Assembly: GCF_025377685.1 (NCBI RefSeq)
Contig: NZ_JACEHK010000015.1
Span: forward strand, 186,001 to 250,000
Direction of reading: 5' to 3'
DNA: 64,000 bases
From: Anaerobacillus sp. CMMVII
GTDB lineage: Bacteria > Bacillota > Bacilli > Bacillales > Anaerobacillaceae
This document shows, one piece after another, positions 18,564-28,197 of this stretch (its first letter is position 1; each line of letters opens with the position of its first letter). Under the pieces are notes generated by a model. The model saw nothing but the letters and a program-made list of their open reading frames with translations. It was not told the DNA's origin and did no database searches. The translations under genes and the position numbers were made by a program.

Positions 18564-18713
18564 ATGGTATTTCACTTTTTATTTTTTACAATAAAAATTA
18601 CAAAGCGTAACTTTTCAGGGGAACAACTTACTCGTGCCCGAGAAGCTGAATTGTTAGAGCAAAAGTTTGAGGAAACGAAGCAACGCTTTTTATATACGCA
18701 AAGGTTACTATAA
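18564..18713 (+). CDS. YrzI family small protein
   Basis: A 49-residue protein preceded by an excellent ribosome binding site (TAAGGAGGTAATTAGTT). The sequence MVFHFLFFTIKITKRNFSGE followed by a charged helix (REAELLEQKFEETKQR) matches the pattern of YrzI-type small proteins of Bacilli: a short hydrophobic start, ITxKKR-like middle and amphipathic tail. These have been labelled probable sporulation proteins but their role is unknown. A terminator follows the stop by 14 bases, supporting a real transcript. Confidence 0.7.
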   Translation: MVFHFLFFTIKITKRNFSGEQLTRAREAELLEQKFEETKQRFLYTQRLL

Positions 18714-18727
18714 TTTAAGAATATTTT

Positions 18728-18756
18728 GGCTGTCTCATGAAGAGGCAGCCTTATTT
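18728..18756 (+). terminator. Terminator after the yrzI-like gene
   Basis: GGCTGTCTC pairs with GAGGCAGCC (one G-U) around ATGAA and is followed by TTATTT. Confidence 0.8.
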
Positions 18757-18905
18757 CGTTGTAGCAACATTAAATCACTTGGTATGTATTAAAATAATAT
18801 GTGCAACAATGGTACTATTCAATTTCACTATCAGGTTTAAAGAAGTGCACAATCAAAAAGACGTTATCAAAAAATCTTTTAAAGTAAATTCTACTAGGAG
18901 TGACC

Positions 18906-19538
18906 ATGGAACATATCCTACTATTTCTTATAAAACTTTTGAAAAAGCTGTCCTACCTTGGAATTGTTTTGGCATTGTCTTGTGAAGTAGTTCCTGCAGA
19001 AATTGTCTTACCCTTAGCAGGATTTTGGGTTTATGAGGGTGAGATGCTATTCTGGTTAGCTGTTTTAGCTGGAACTCTTGGGGGAACGTTAGGTCCTTTG
19101 TTACTATATCTAATTGGCCGATTTGGTGGGCGACCGTTTTTATTAAGATACGGAAAGTATCTATTTATTAAAAATAAGCAAATTCAAAAAGTTGAAGATT
19201 TTTTTGGGAAATACGGTGGTGGTGTTGCCTTTTTGGAAGGTTCATTCCTGGAGTAAGGACACTGGTACCGGTACCTTGTGGATGGCAAAAATGAATATAG
19301 GACTATTTATTTTCTATACTTTTTTGCAATGCTTCCTATTACATATCTTTATGTTTGGCTAGGAGTTAAATTAGGCCCAAGATGGAAGGATGTTGGTCTG
19401 TTAGTTAACGACTTCCTTGTTGAGATACTGTTAATTTTCTTAATGCTTTTCGCTATTTTCATGGGCATGAAACATTTATATAGGACAGTAATGTTCATGG
19501 TGGCGCGTCTCTACTTCATCAAAAAGGCGAAGAGTTGA
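18906..19538 (+). pseudogene. DedA family membrane protein, three frameshifts as sequenced
   Basis: A DedA/SNARE-associated (VTT domain) membrane protein, a family implicated in lipid scrambling and membrane homeostasis. The first part reads SCEVVPAEIVLPLAGF and GPLLLYLIGRFGGRPF. Restoring one T at 19230-19234, one G at 19284-19285 and one T at 19320-19325 gives GRFIPGVRTLVPVPCGWAKM and YTFFAMLPITYLYVWLG, the conserved core. The ATG at 18906 follows AGGAGTGACC. The last residues after KHLYR are read from sequence belonging to fruR, so the natural C-terminus seems replaced by a deletion junction near 19485. Three adjacent one-base losses suggest poor base calling here. Confidence 0.8.
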
Positions 19539-20091
19539 GTGTTCTTGAAAAGTCTACAAAAAATGTAGCTGCAAAGGAATCAATCGCTAAGTACGCTGCG
19601 TCACTTATTCGTGACAATGATTGTATTTACCTAGATGCTGGAACGACAGCGTTTCTGATGATACCTCATATACAGGCAAAAGATATAAAAGTGGTTACTA
19701 ATGGCCTAACACATCTAGAGGGATTACTTGAACAAAACATAGATACTTATCTGACTGGTGGGAAGATTAAACCGATTACTAGGGCTTTGATTGGCCCAGG
19801 GGCGATTGAAGGACTAGAACAATATCGTTTTGATAAATGTTTCATTGGCGTAAATGGTATTCATAGTCAGTATGGGTTTACAACACCGGACCCTGAAGAA
19901 GCAACTGTAAAAAGCGAGCAATGAATTTGTCACAAGAATGTTTTATTTTAGGCGATCATTCTAAATTTAATGAAGTTACTTTTTCGAAAATATCAGAGCT
20001 AAGGCTAGCAACAATCATTACAGATGAATCTGATCAAGAAATACTAGCCGAGTATGAACAGAAAACAACAATAAAGGTAGTGACAACATGA
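19493..20091 (+). pseudogene. fruR: DeoR family fructose regulator lacking its DNA-binding domain
   Basis: The sensor part of a DeoR/FruR-type repressor that would respond to fructose 1-phosphate. The frame begins mid-protein with VHGGASLLHQKGEELSVLEK, the linker normally reached at about residue 60, and continues with LDAGTTAFLMIP. The N-terminal helix-turn-helix, start codon and promoter are absent: a stop lies just upstream in this frame (19481-19483) and the sequence before it is dedA. A missing G near 19918 breaks the 3' end; restoring it gives KSEAMNLSQECFILGDHSKF to tga 20089-20091, overlapping fruK by four bases. The 5' loss is either a true deletion or a misassembly. Confidence 0.85.
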
Positions 20092-21002
20092 TCTATACTT
20101 GCACATTAAATCCATCTATCGATTATTTAGTTGAAGTTGATGATGTAAAGCTTGGCTCATTAAATCGAGCTTCTAAAACAGCGTATTATCCTGGGGGTAA
20201 AGGGATTAATGTTTCCCGTGTCTTAAAGCGACTTGGAGAAGAGAGTACTGCTTTGGGTTATATTGGGGGCTTTACTGGTGCTTTTATCTGTGATGTTCTA
20301 ACACAAGCGGGCATTTCACATGATTTTATTGAGGTAGATGAGCCAACAAGAATAAATGTCAAATTAAAGTCAGGGGTAGAAACAGAAATTAATGGACTTG
20401 GAACTCTAATTTCAAAAGAGGCTGAGCTTCAACTATTTGAAAAAATTGCGAACCTGAGCAATGAAGATTTCCTGGTTTTAGCGGGGAGCCTCCCGCCAGC
20501 TGTTTCACCTGACTTTTATCGTTCTGTTGCAAAGCTTTGCTTTGAAAAAAATATCCGTTTTATTGCAGATACCTCTGGTGAAGCACTTGAAGGAATATTA
20601 CAATACGAGCCTTTTTTAGTGAAACCAAATGAACATGAACTAGGAGAACTCTTTGAGGTCGAAATTACTAGTATTGAGGATGCTATTTTTTATGGTAAAA
20701 GGTTACTAGAAAAAGGACCGAAAAACGTCATTGTTTCCTTAGGGAGCAAAGGAGCCATCCTACTAAATGATAGAGTTGTAGCTTTTGCAAACGTACCAAA
20801 GGGAGAGCTTAGAAACTCTGTTGGAGCAGGGGATTCTTTGGTTGCAGGATTTGTTGCAGCTTACGAAACACAACGTGATTATCTTGAAGCATTTAAGTAT
20901 GGAATTGCATGTGGTAGCGCTACGGCTTTTTCATTGGATTTGTGCGAAAAGCCTACTGTTCAAAAGCTTTTACCAGAAATAAAAATTGAAATAGTAAGTT
21001 AA
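20088..21002 (+). CDS. fruK: 1-phosphofructokinase
   Basis: A PfkB-family kinase that phosphorylates fructose 1-phosphate to fructose 1,6-bisphosphate after PTS uptake. Family sequence includes TLNPSIDY at the start, YPGGKGINVSRVLKRLG and the C-terminal PfkB signature NSVGAGDSLVAGFVAAY, with the catalytic Asp in GAGD. It is 304 residues long, the usual size. The ATG overlaps the fruR stop (ATGA) and fruA follows after 12 bases, so fruR-fruK-fruA is one operon as in B. subtilis. Confidence 0.95.
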   Translation: MIYTCTLNPSIDYLVEVDDVKLGSLNRASKTAYYPGGKGINVSRVLKRLGEESTALGYIGGFTGAFICDVLTQAGISHDFIEVDEPTRINVKLKSGVETEINGLGTLISKEAELQLFEKIANLSNEDFLVLAGSLPPAVSPDFYRSVAKLCFEKNIRFIADTSGEALEGILQYEPFLVKPNEHELGELFEVEITSIEDAIFYGKRLLEKGPKNVIVSLGSKGAILLNDRVVAFANVPKGELRNSVGAGDSLVAGFVAAYETQRDYLEAFKYGIACGSATAFSLDLCEKPTVQKLLPEIKIEIVS

Positions 21003-21014
21003 GGGGGAAACAAC

Positions 21015-22870
21015 ATGAAAATTACAGATTTGTTAACAAAAGACACGATTGAATTAAACCTTCATGAGACAACTAAGGAAGCGGTTATTGATGAACTAAT
21101 TCGCAAACTAGACTCTTCTGGTAAACTAGTAGATTCAAAGAAGTTTAAAGAAGCAATTTTAGCTCGGGAAGCGCAAAGCACAACTGGAATTGGCGAAGGG
21201 ATTGCTATTCCACATGCAAAGACTAGTGCGGTGAAAACACCGGCGATTGTTTTTGGGCGTTCTAAAGCAGGCGTTAATTATGAAGCACTCGATGGTCAAC
21301 CAAGTCACTTATTCTTTATGATTGCAGCTAGTGAAGGAGCAAACAATGCTCATCTTCAAACTTTATCAAGATTATCTTCATTTTTAATGGATTTAAACTT
21401 TCGTAAAAGACTAGAAACAGCAACATCTATTAATGAAGTGCTAGAGGCAATAAATCAAAAGGAAGCTGAAGTGGTTGAAGAAGAAAAACCAGCTACTAAT
21501 AATGGCTTAATTTTAGCAGTCACAGGATGCCCAACTGGGATTGCTCATACGTTTATGGCGGCTGATGCGTTAAAAAACAAAGCAAAGGAATTGGGTTTCA
21601 CTATAAAGGTAGAAACGAATGGATCTGCTGGAGTAGAAAATCAACTAACAGCTGCTGAAATTAACGAGGCTGTTGCAATCATTGTTGCAGCTGATACAGC
21701 GGTAGAAATGGACCGTTTTGATGGGAAGCATGTTGTTCAGGTGCCAGTTGCCCGGGCAATTAAATCACCTCAAGAGCTGATTGAGAAAGCTAGTAAGCAA
21801 GATGCTCCTCTATACAGCGGAACGGGTCAAAAACAAGAAACCGGTGAAAAGGGAAGAAACGGCTTTTACAAGCACATTATGAATGGTGTATCAAACATGC
21901 TTCCTTTCGTAGTTGGAGGCGGTATTTTAATCGCTATTTCATTTATTTTTGGGATCCAGGCCTTTGATCCGGAACATGAAACTTATCATCCAATTGCTGA
22001 GGCACTAATGACGATCGGTGGCGGAAATGCCTTCGGGTTAATGATCCCAGTATTAGCTGGTTTATTGCGATGAGTATCGCAAATCGCCCAGGTTTTGCTC
22101 CTGGTATGGTCGGTGGTTTATTAGCTGCTAGTGGTGGTGCTGGATTTTTAGGTGGTCTAATTGCTGGTTTCTTAGCTGGTTATTTAGTCTTAGGATTACG
22201 AAAAGTGTTTAGTGGCCTACCAAAATCATTAGAAGGTATTAAACCTGTATTGCTTTATCCAGTGTTTGGTATTTTAATTACAGGACTAATTATGCTCTTT
22301 ATCGTCATTGAACCAGTTGTAGCATTAAATACGGCTCTAGAAAACTGGTTAGGAAATATGGGTACAGGAAACCTTGTTTTACTTGGATTATTACTAGGTG
22401 GAATGATGGCTGTGGATATGGGTGGACCAATTAACAAAGCTGCATTTACATTTGGGATTGCAATGATCGATGCAGGAAATTTAGCGCCTCACGCTGCAGT
22501 TATGGCGGGTGGTATGGTTCCACCACTAGGAATTGCCCTAGCAACAACATTCTTTAAAAAGAAATTTACTAAGGCTGAAAAAGATGCAGGGAAAACAAAT
22601 TATATTATGGGAATGTCGTTTATTACAGAAGGAGCTATTCCGTTTGCAGCAGCAGATCCAGGTCGTGTTATCCCTTCAGTTATCGTAGGTTCTGCGGTTG
22701 CAGGTGCATTGACAATGATGTTCGGAATTGGCTTACCTGCTCCTCACGGTGGATTTTTCGTTATTCCTTTAGTAAATGGTAATCCGTTCATGTATCTTGT
22801 TGCCATATTAGTTGGAGCTGCTATCACAGCATTAATGCTAGGCTTTTGGAAAAAGGATGCAGTAGAATAA
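21015..22870 (+). pseudogene. fruA: PTS fructose transporter EIIABC, frameshifted as sequenced
   Basis: The fructose-specific PTS permease that imports fructose and delivers fructose 1-phosphate to FruK. Domains in order: EIIA (about residues 1-150, phospho-His in GEGIAIPHAK), EIIB (about 165-265, phospho-Cys in CPTGIAHTFMAADAL), then the EIIC membrane domain. The first frame stops at 22071-22073 after VLAGLLR; adding one A near 22064 restores LAGLIAMSIANRPGFAPG and the frame runs to 22870. The start follows AAGGGGGAAACAAC. The gene is followed by a family A repeat and the operon terminator. A single lost base is the simplest explanation. Confidence 0.92.
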
Positions 22871-22880
22871 TAATGATAAT

Positions 22881-23099
<219 letters not shown>

Positions 23100-23101
23100 G
23101 T

Positions 23102-23135
23102 GGCACGCTGTTAACTTAACAGCGTGTCATTTTTT
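23102..23135 (+). terminator. Fructose operon terminator
   Basis: GGCACGCTGTTAA pairs with TTAACAGCGTGTC (one G-U pair) with a one-base loop, followed by ATTTTTT. It is a strong hairpin about 230 bases after the fruA stop. Confidence 0.85.
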
Positions 23136-23237
23136 GTAGGAATTTTCTAAGATTAATAGTTGATGAATTTCTTCATTCATTATTTTCGCTATTAAGTTTG
23201 ATTAAGGTTTGACTCAGTTGTAAACGCAAAAGTTTAT

Positions 23238-23318
23238 TTTAATAATTAGCTTTTAGTTCTTAACCAAGAGAATACTTGGTTAAGAACTAAAAGCAACAAA
23301 GTTTACAAAAACAGCCTT
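23238..23318 (-). repeat. Short family A repeat derivative, copy 3 (reverse)
   Basis: Both ends of family A are kept (TTAGCTTTTAG on the left; CTAAAAGCAACAAAGTTTAC and AACAGCCTT on the right), but hairpins 1 and 2 are absent. Only hairpin 3 remains (TTAACCAAG / CTTGGTTAA), so the whole is one long palindrome. It may have arisen by internal deletion. The rest of the 22.9-23.4 kb gap shows no gene; I looked for a yybP-ykoY-type leader before the antiporter and did not find one. Confidence 0.75.
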
Positions 23319-23410
23319 ATGAGTAAAAAATTTTGAGAAAGAAAAAGCTAAGAATACAAACAAGTGCATAAAGTGAACTATGAAACATAGATGAAGATGG
23401 GGGAAGTAGA

Positions 23411-24364
23411 ATGAGCTACATCTTTTTGCTTGTAGGGTTCGGTCTATTAATCAAAGGCGCAGATTTTTTTGTTACTGGTTCGTCAAACATTGCAAGCTTG
23501 CTTCGGGTTCCACCAATACTGATTGGGTTAACAATTGTTGCCTTTGGAACGAGTTCTCCTGAAGCAACAGTCAGCATCTTAGCTGCTCTAGAGGGAAGTG
23601 GTGGAATTTCATTAGGAAATGTCATCGGTAGTAATATTTTTAATATTACGTTAGTGATTGGTCTGACCGCTTATTTAAATCCGTTAAAAGTCGAGAGTGA
23701 AACAATTAGGAAAGAAATCCCGTTTGCCTTGTTAGCGAGTGTTGTACTCTTAGTTTTAATAAGTGATACCATGCTCCAAACATTAAGTTTAAACTTATTA
23801 ACCCGTGCTGATGGCTTTATCTTTTTATTATTCTTTACTGTTTTTATGTACTATATTTTTGAAGTGGTTCGTACAAGTCGTGATAAACTTATTGCTGAAA
23901 AAACGATCGTGAATGAAAAGTGGGGAAAAAATATTCTACTTACGCTCCTAGGACTTGGAGCTATTATTTTCGGTGGAGATCTTGTTGTTAAAAATAGCAC
24001 GGAAATTGCTTATACATTTGGTATGAGTGAGACATTAGTAGGCTTAACAATCGTTGCAATTGGTACATCTTTGCCTGAATTAGTAACCTCAATAACAGCA
24101 GCGATAAAAAAACAAAGTGAAATTGCACTTGGAAATATCATCGGCAGTAATATTTTCAATATTTTATTTGTGCTCGGAACGTCATCTGTAATCTCGCCAT
24201 TAGCCGTTAGTGAGAACATACACTTTGATGTTATGCTGATGATCATTTTAACAATTGTTTTATTGGTTTTCTCAAGAACGAAGTACAGAGTTGGAAAATT
24301 TGAAGGAGTATTCTTAGCTTTGGCCTACGTTTTATATTTAGCGTACATCATTCTTCGAAATTAA
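23411..24364 (+). CDS. CaCA family calcium/sodium antiporter
   Basis: A 317-residue cation/Ca2+ exchanger of the YrbG type with about ten helices. The two inverted alpha-repeats are clear: FGTSSPEATVS with GNVIGSNIFNI, and IGTSLPELVTS with GNIIGSNIFNI. The conserved acidic residues in these repeats form the ion site. The protein would export Ca2+ (or another divalent cation) in exchange for Na+ or H+. The start follows GATGGGGGAAGTAGA. It is a single gene; no partner is adjacent. Confidence 0.92.
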   Translation: MSYIFLLVGFGLLIKGADFFVTGSSNIASLLRVPPILIGLTIVAFGTSSPEATVSILAALEGSGGISLGNVIGSNIFNITLVIGLTAYLNPLKVESETIRKEIPFALLASVVLLVLISDTMLQTLSLNLLTRADGFIFLLFFTVFMYYIFEVVRTSRDKLIAEKTIVNEKWGKNILLTLLGLGAIIFGGDLVVKNSTEIAYTFGMSETLVGLTIVAIGTSLPELVTSITAAIKKQSEIALGNIIGSNIFNILFVLGTSSVISPLAVSENIHFDVMLMIILTIVLLVFSRTKYRVGKFEGVFLALAYVLYLAYIILRN

Positions 24365-24366
24365 TA

Positions 24367-24510
24367 ATGGCTCTTTACTAAACATTGTAGCTTTTGGACA
24401 GTAATTCATATTTTTGCGTTTAAAAATCTTTCAATGCTAGAAAAGACGCCCGAGCCCTTGAAAAATCTTGTCATTACGAGCAATTTTAAAGCAACAATCT
24501 TCGAGAAATA
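24367..24510 (-). repeat. Degenerate family A repeat
   Basis: The left side (GGCTCTTTACTAAAC, ATTGTAGCTTTTGG) matches the reversed right end of family A, and AAAGCAACAATCTT recurs near the right end. The inner hairpins are largely eroded. It occupies the gap between the antiporter and the phasin-like gene. Confidence 0.5.
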
Positions 24511-24577
24511 TCCTTAATAAATAAGTAAACTTCCCTCTAATTGGGTACGATAAGAAAAAACTAGGGAGGATTTACAG

Positions 24578-24871
24578 ATGAGGAATGTATTAGAAAAAGG
24601 ATTAGCGCTAGGTTTAGGATTAGCGGTGAAAAGTAAGGAACAAATTGAGGCTATTGTTGATGAACTGGTAAAAAAAGGTGACATTAAAAAGGAAGAATCT
24701 AATGAGCTCGTATCAGAGTTGGTTAAAAAAGGTGAACAAGCAAAAAATCAAGTTGACGAAATGATTAAGGAACGTATGAAGATTATCTTCCAAGAGCTAA
24801 ACCTAGTCACAAAAGAAGATCTACAATATTTAGAAAATCGTATTAGAGAATTAGAGCAAAAACAAGTGTAA
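24578..24871 (+). CDS. Phasin-like coiled-coil protein
   Basis: A 97-residue helical protein. The start (LEKGLALGLGLAVKSKEQIE) is a glycine/leucine amphipathic helix, followed by charged heptad-like repeats (DELVKKGDIKKEESNEL, then LENRIRELEQKQ), the pattern of PhaF/PhaI-type phasin-related proteins. In Bacilli such genes commonly precede a UbiB/AarF kinase gene, as here with a ten-base gap; in Pseudomonas relatives bind polyhydroxyalkanoate granules. The ATG follows CTAGGGAGGATTTACAG. A role in stabilising or regulating the kinase is inference from the pairing. Confidence 0.7.
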   Translation: MRNVLEKGLALGLGLAVKSKEQIEAIVDELVKKGDIKKEESNELVSELVKKGEQAKNQVDEMIKERMKIIFQELNLVTKEDLQYLENRIRELEQKQV

Positions 24872-24881
24872 CGGATAGGGT

Positions 24882-26570
24882 GTGGTCTCAATTTTCAGAA
24901 AAAGAATTAGGCATCTACAACGCTATCAAGAGATTGTAGCCGCATTTACCCGTAACGGTTTCGGATTTATTATGAAGGAACTAGGTCTCCTTGAACTATT
25001 AAGCATGCCGAAGCGGCTATTTATTGAAGGGAAAGAGATCAATAGAAAATCTGTTGGCGAACGTTTCAGGAGGTTTTTCGAGGAATTGGGCCCAACCTTT
25101 ATTAAAATTGGCCAAATAGCCAGTACTCGTTCTGACTTAATTCCTGTAGACATCATTTCAGAATTAGAAAAATTGCAAGATAATGTACCACCATTTTCAT
25201 ATCAGGAAGTGCAACAGGTGTTTTTAACTGAATTTGGAGTTGGGGTTGAAGAGATGTTTTCCTTTTTTCAGGAACGTCCGTTAGCCGCAGCATCAATCGG
25301 TCAGGTTCATTTTGCAGTCTTGAAAACAGGTGAGCGCGTTGCCGTGAAAATTCAACGACCAAATATCCGTAAGGTTATTGAAACTGATTTAGAAATTTTA
25401 CAGGACATTGCAATTTTAGCGGAAAGGCGTTTAGATTGGGCTGCCAAATACCAACTTCGGGATGTTGTAGAAGAGTTTGCAAAGTCATTGCGGGCTGAAG
25501 TAGATTATTCTATTGAAGGACGTAATGCTGAGAAAATTGCAAAACAATTTCAAGATGACGATAAGATTTACATTCCTACCGTCTATTGGGAGTATTCAAG
25601 TTCAAAAATTTTGACGATGGAGTTTGTTGAAGGAACTAAACTAAACGATCTATCGAAGCTAGAGGGAAAAGGTTTTAACCGGAAAATAATTGCTGAACGA
25701 ATTGCTCATGCAATGTTTCAGCAAATATTGGTTGATGGATTCTTCCATGGAGACCCCCATCCGGGAAATTTACTTGTGTCCTCTGGAAACAAAGTGATCT
25801 TTATGGACTTTGGAATGGTTGGGCGACTTAGTTCGCTGATGCGAGATCATTTCGCATCCTTCATTATTGCAATGATGCTTCAAAATACAGATGGAGTTGT
25901 AAAATCGGTAATAAAAATGGGACTTATACCAGAAGAAGCAAATCTGACTTTGCTCAGAGCGGACGTTGATCTACTTCGTGAAAAGTATTATGATGTCCCT
26001 TTCAGTCAATTGAGTTTAGGTGAGGCGGTAACTGATTTATTTTCTGTGGCCACAAAACATGGGATACGTATCCCTACGGATTTAACTTTGGTAGGAAAGT
26101 CTTTGTTGACGATGGAGGGAATTGTTGAAAAACTAGATCCCGATTTAAGCATTGTGAAAATAGCTGAGCCATTTGGTCGCCATTTGTTAAAAGAAAGATA
26201 CCAACCCAAAAATGTAGCTGCGAGGCTTTGGGGTAACATGGTTGAATACGGAGAGATAGTTGCTGATTTTCCTAAAAGCATTAAAGAGTTTTCTTCAATT
26301 ATGAAACAAGGCAAAATGCGAGTTGAAATTTCTCTTTCTGACTTTGACCGCTTGCTAACAAGAGTCGAACGGGTCAGTAATCGACTTTCCTTCAGTATTG
26401 TCCTGTTATCTTTTAGTATTATTATGGTTGGATTAATCATTGGCTCATCATTAACCGGACATACAACGACCTTAATTTGGCGCTTGCCAACCGTAGAAAT
26501 TGGCTTCGCAGTCGCCTTGGTAATGTTCATCTGGCTATTTTATGCGATCTTTAAATCAGGTAAATTCTAA
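24882..26570 (+). CDS. AarF/UbiB (ABC1/ADCK) family atypical kinase
   Basis: A 562-residue protein-kinase-like ATPase. Diagnostic motifs are present in order: KIGQIASTR (the KxGQ motif), AASIGQVH (the Ala-rich loop), VAVKIQRP (lysine), FFHGDPHPGNLL (catalytic loop) and FMDFGMVG (metal-binding). Two C-terminal membrane helices (about residues 505-530 and 535-560) anchor it. UbiB relatives support isoprenoid quinone biosynthesis or distribution; in Bacilli that would concern menaquinone. The GTG at 24882 follows ACGGATAGGGT. It forms a pair with the upstream phasin-like gene and a strong terminator follows. Confidence 0.9.
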   Translation: MVSIFRKRIRHLQRYQEIVAAFTRNGFGFIMKELGLLELLSMPKRLFIEGKEINRKSVGERFRRFFEELGPTFIKIGQIASTRSDLIPVDIISELEKLQDNVPPFSYQEVQQVFLTEFGVGVEEMFSFFQERPLAAASIGQVHFAVLKTGERVAVKIQRPNIRKVIETDLEILQDIAILAERRLDWAAKYQLRDVVEEFAKSLRAEVDYSIEGRNAEKIAKQFQDDDKIYIPTVYWEYSSSKILTMEFVEGTKLNDLSKLEGKGFNRKIIAERIAHAMFQQILVDGFFHGDPHPGNLLVSSGNKVIFMDFGMVGRLSSLMRDHFASFIIAMMLQNTDGVVKSVIKMGLIPEEANLTLLRADVDLLREKYYDVPFSQLSLGEAVTDLFSVATKHGIRIPTDLTLVGKSLLTMEGIVEKLDPDLSIVKIAEPFGRHLLKERYQPKNVAARLWGNMVEYGEIVADFPKSIKEFSSIMKQGKMRVEISLSDFDRLLTRVERVSNRLSFSIVLLSFSIIMVGLIIGSSLTGHTTTLIWRLPTVEIGFAVALVMFIWLFYAIFKSGKF

Positions 26571-26576
26571 TAGCCA

Positions 26577-26613
26577 ATAACAGGGTGCCTCTGCGTGAGG
26601 CACCCTGTTATTG
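26577..26613 (+). terminator. Terminator after the UbiB gene
   Basis: TAACAGGGTGCCTC pairs perfectly with GAGGCACCCTGTTA around a short loop. The rest of the gap to 26885 is AT-rich; I see only a small GGTGTCTGACACC palindrome near 26670 and no gene or clear promoter. Confidence 0.8.
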
Positions 26614-26885
26614 TATCTAAACCATTTGTCCGTGTGGTATGGAAAATTTATAGAAATTGTCTTTTTTGGGTGTCTGACACCGCTAACAGTGTAGATACCA
26701 CTAATATTAATTAAACTTTCAGAACTTTGACGGTTTTTTCTATAGCATATCATGTACAATTTATGATAAAGGAACATAAATAATGAATAGGAAGTGTTCC
26801 AATTTAATAGAATGACTACCGTTTGTTGCTGACAGAAAATATATAGATAGGTTTACTAGTATAGAGATTTTTAAGGGGCCTTGCG

Positions 26886-27827
26886 ATGGATAGAGAAGCA
26901 ATTTATCAGAGAAAAATAGCAGAGTTAGAAAAACGTGAGCAAGAGTTATTAGAACAACTTCAAAAGAGAGAAACCTTTTATGAAAAAATTCTTGATGAAA
27001 TACCCATGAATATCTTTGTTGAGGACAAAGAAGGTAGGACTATTTTTGCTAATAAACAAGCGTGTGAGTGTAATGGAAAAACGAGAGCAGAGTTAGTTGG
27101 ACAAACTGTTTTTGATTTCTTTCCAAGGACTATTGCTGAAAACCAACGAAAAGAGGATCTCAAAGTATGGAAAACGAGAAGCCTCTTAACAAAAGAAGTA
27201 ATAGTTCATTTTAAAGGCGAAGAGGTCCATATGTATACTGGGAAGACGATTATTGAACTTGAGGATGGTTTAAAGGAAGAATATTTACTAGGATTTGGCT
27301 TAGATATAAGTGCTAGAAAAATAGCTGAACAGAAAATAGAACATATGGCATATCATGACGCATTAACAGGTTTACCAAATCGCTGGTTTATTCAAAGGTA
27401 TCTAGAAGAGTTCCTCACTGAAAACAAAACTCTTGCCGTATTTATTCTTGACCTTGATCATTTTAAAACTGTGAATGATAGCATGGGACACCAAGCCGGG
27501 GATGAACTACTAAAGGAGGTTTCCAAAAGGTTGAGATCAATGTTCCCTGAAGAATATATTATTGCAAGATGGGGAGGCGATGAATTTATCTTACTAGCTC
27601 CTAATTTAGAAAACGAGAATGAGATTATTACTATAAGTGAAGAAATCATCCATATGATGTCTATACCATTTAGTTATGCTGATCAACAGTTTCTTGTAAC
27701 AACGAGTATTGGCATTAGCCTTTACCCATTCCATGGTCCAGATATTGTTACATTGTTAAAAAATGCCGATCGTGGCTTATATACTTCTAAAAACAATGGG
27801 AGAAATGGTTATGAAATAGTAGTATAA
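26886..27827 (+). CDS. PAS-GGDEF diguanylate cyclase
   Basis: A soluble 313-residue c-di-GMP synthase. An N-terminal coiled coil (ELEKREQELLEQLQKRE) leads into one PAS domain (about residues 30-145) and a GGDEF domain (about 150-313) with active site ARWGGDEF. There is no RxxD five residues upstream (the sequence there is FPEE), so this enzyme should lack product inhibition, unlike the other two cyclases in the window. The ATG follows AAGGGGCCTTGCG. It is a single gene. Its PAS ligand cannot be predicted. Confidence 0.92.
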   Translation: MDREAIYQRKIAELEKREQELLEQLQKRETFYEKILDEIPMNIFVEDKEGRTIFANKQACECNGKTRAELVGQTVFDFFPRTIAENQRKEDLKVWKTRSLLTKEVIVHFKGEEVHMYTGKTIIELEDGLKEEYLLGFGLDISARKIAEQKIEHMAYHDALTGLPNRWFIQRYLEEFLTENKTLAVFILDLDHFKTVNDSMGHQAGDELLKEVSKRLRSMFPEEYIIARWGGDEFILLAPNLENENEIITISEEIIHMMSIPFSYADQQFLVTTSIGISLYPFHGPDIVTLLKNADRGLYTSKNNGRNGYEIVV

Positions 27828-27941
27828 AAGAAACACTACTTCTTATTATGAGTATATTTCAGCATAGTGAAAGCTCTGTCGCTTCGTCGAAAAGTGCCAG
27901 AGTCTTTTTAAAAATAAGGAAGCAAAACCTTTTTTAGTACT

Positions 27942-28180
27942 GATTTCTAGTTCCAGCCAGGCAACGGCTTGAATTCGCTTCTTAGCTGCCTTGCGACGAG
28001 CAAATGTTTTTCATGTGACGAGTAATCGCAGGAGCAAAGGTAGTAGTGGTGCAATAGCAGCTGTTAAGCCCCTCGAGGTTCAACTAACCTTGTTCACTTA
28101 ACGATGCCACTGTGGTCAGTAGCTTTTTTCGGGGCTTAAATGGAAAAAGCACTGCACTTTTTCCTAGGTGCTTGCGCTTT
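27942..28180 (+). repeat. Family B mosaic repeat, copy 2
   Basis: It carries TTGCGACGAGCAAATG, CAGGAGCAAAGG, the core AAGCCCCTCGAGGTT, GTGGTCAGTAGC, and the end GGTGCTTGCGCTTTATAAG. It fills most of the gap between the cyclase and the convergent small gene. The terminal CGGGGCTTAA half pairs with the core TTAAGCCCC, giving a large cruciform-like fold. Confidence 0.75.
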
Positions 28181-28197
28181 ATAAGTTTAATGTCATT

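Noticed and set aside
18737-18985. 82-residue open frame before dedA
   Set aside because: No ribosome binding site; it overlaps the dedA start in another frame and the sequence is not protein-like.
23140-23410. Manganese/alkaline-type riboswitch before the Ca2+ antiporter
   Set aside because: The region is filled by a family A derivative and AT-rich sequence; no conserved riboswitch core was seen.
26660-26690. GGTGTCTGACACC palindrome as a regulator site or REP element
   Set aside because: One copy only in the window and no neighbouring REP-associated transposase, so no role can be supported.
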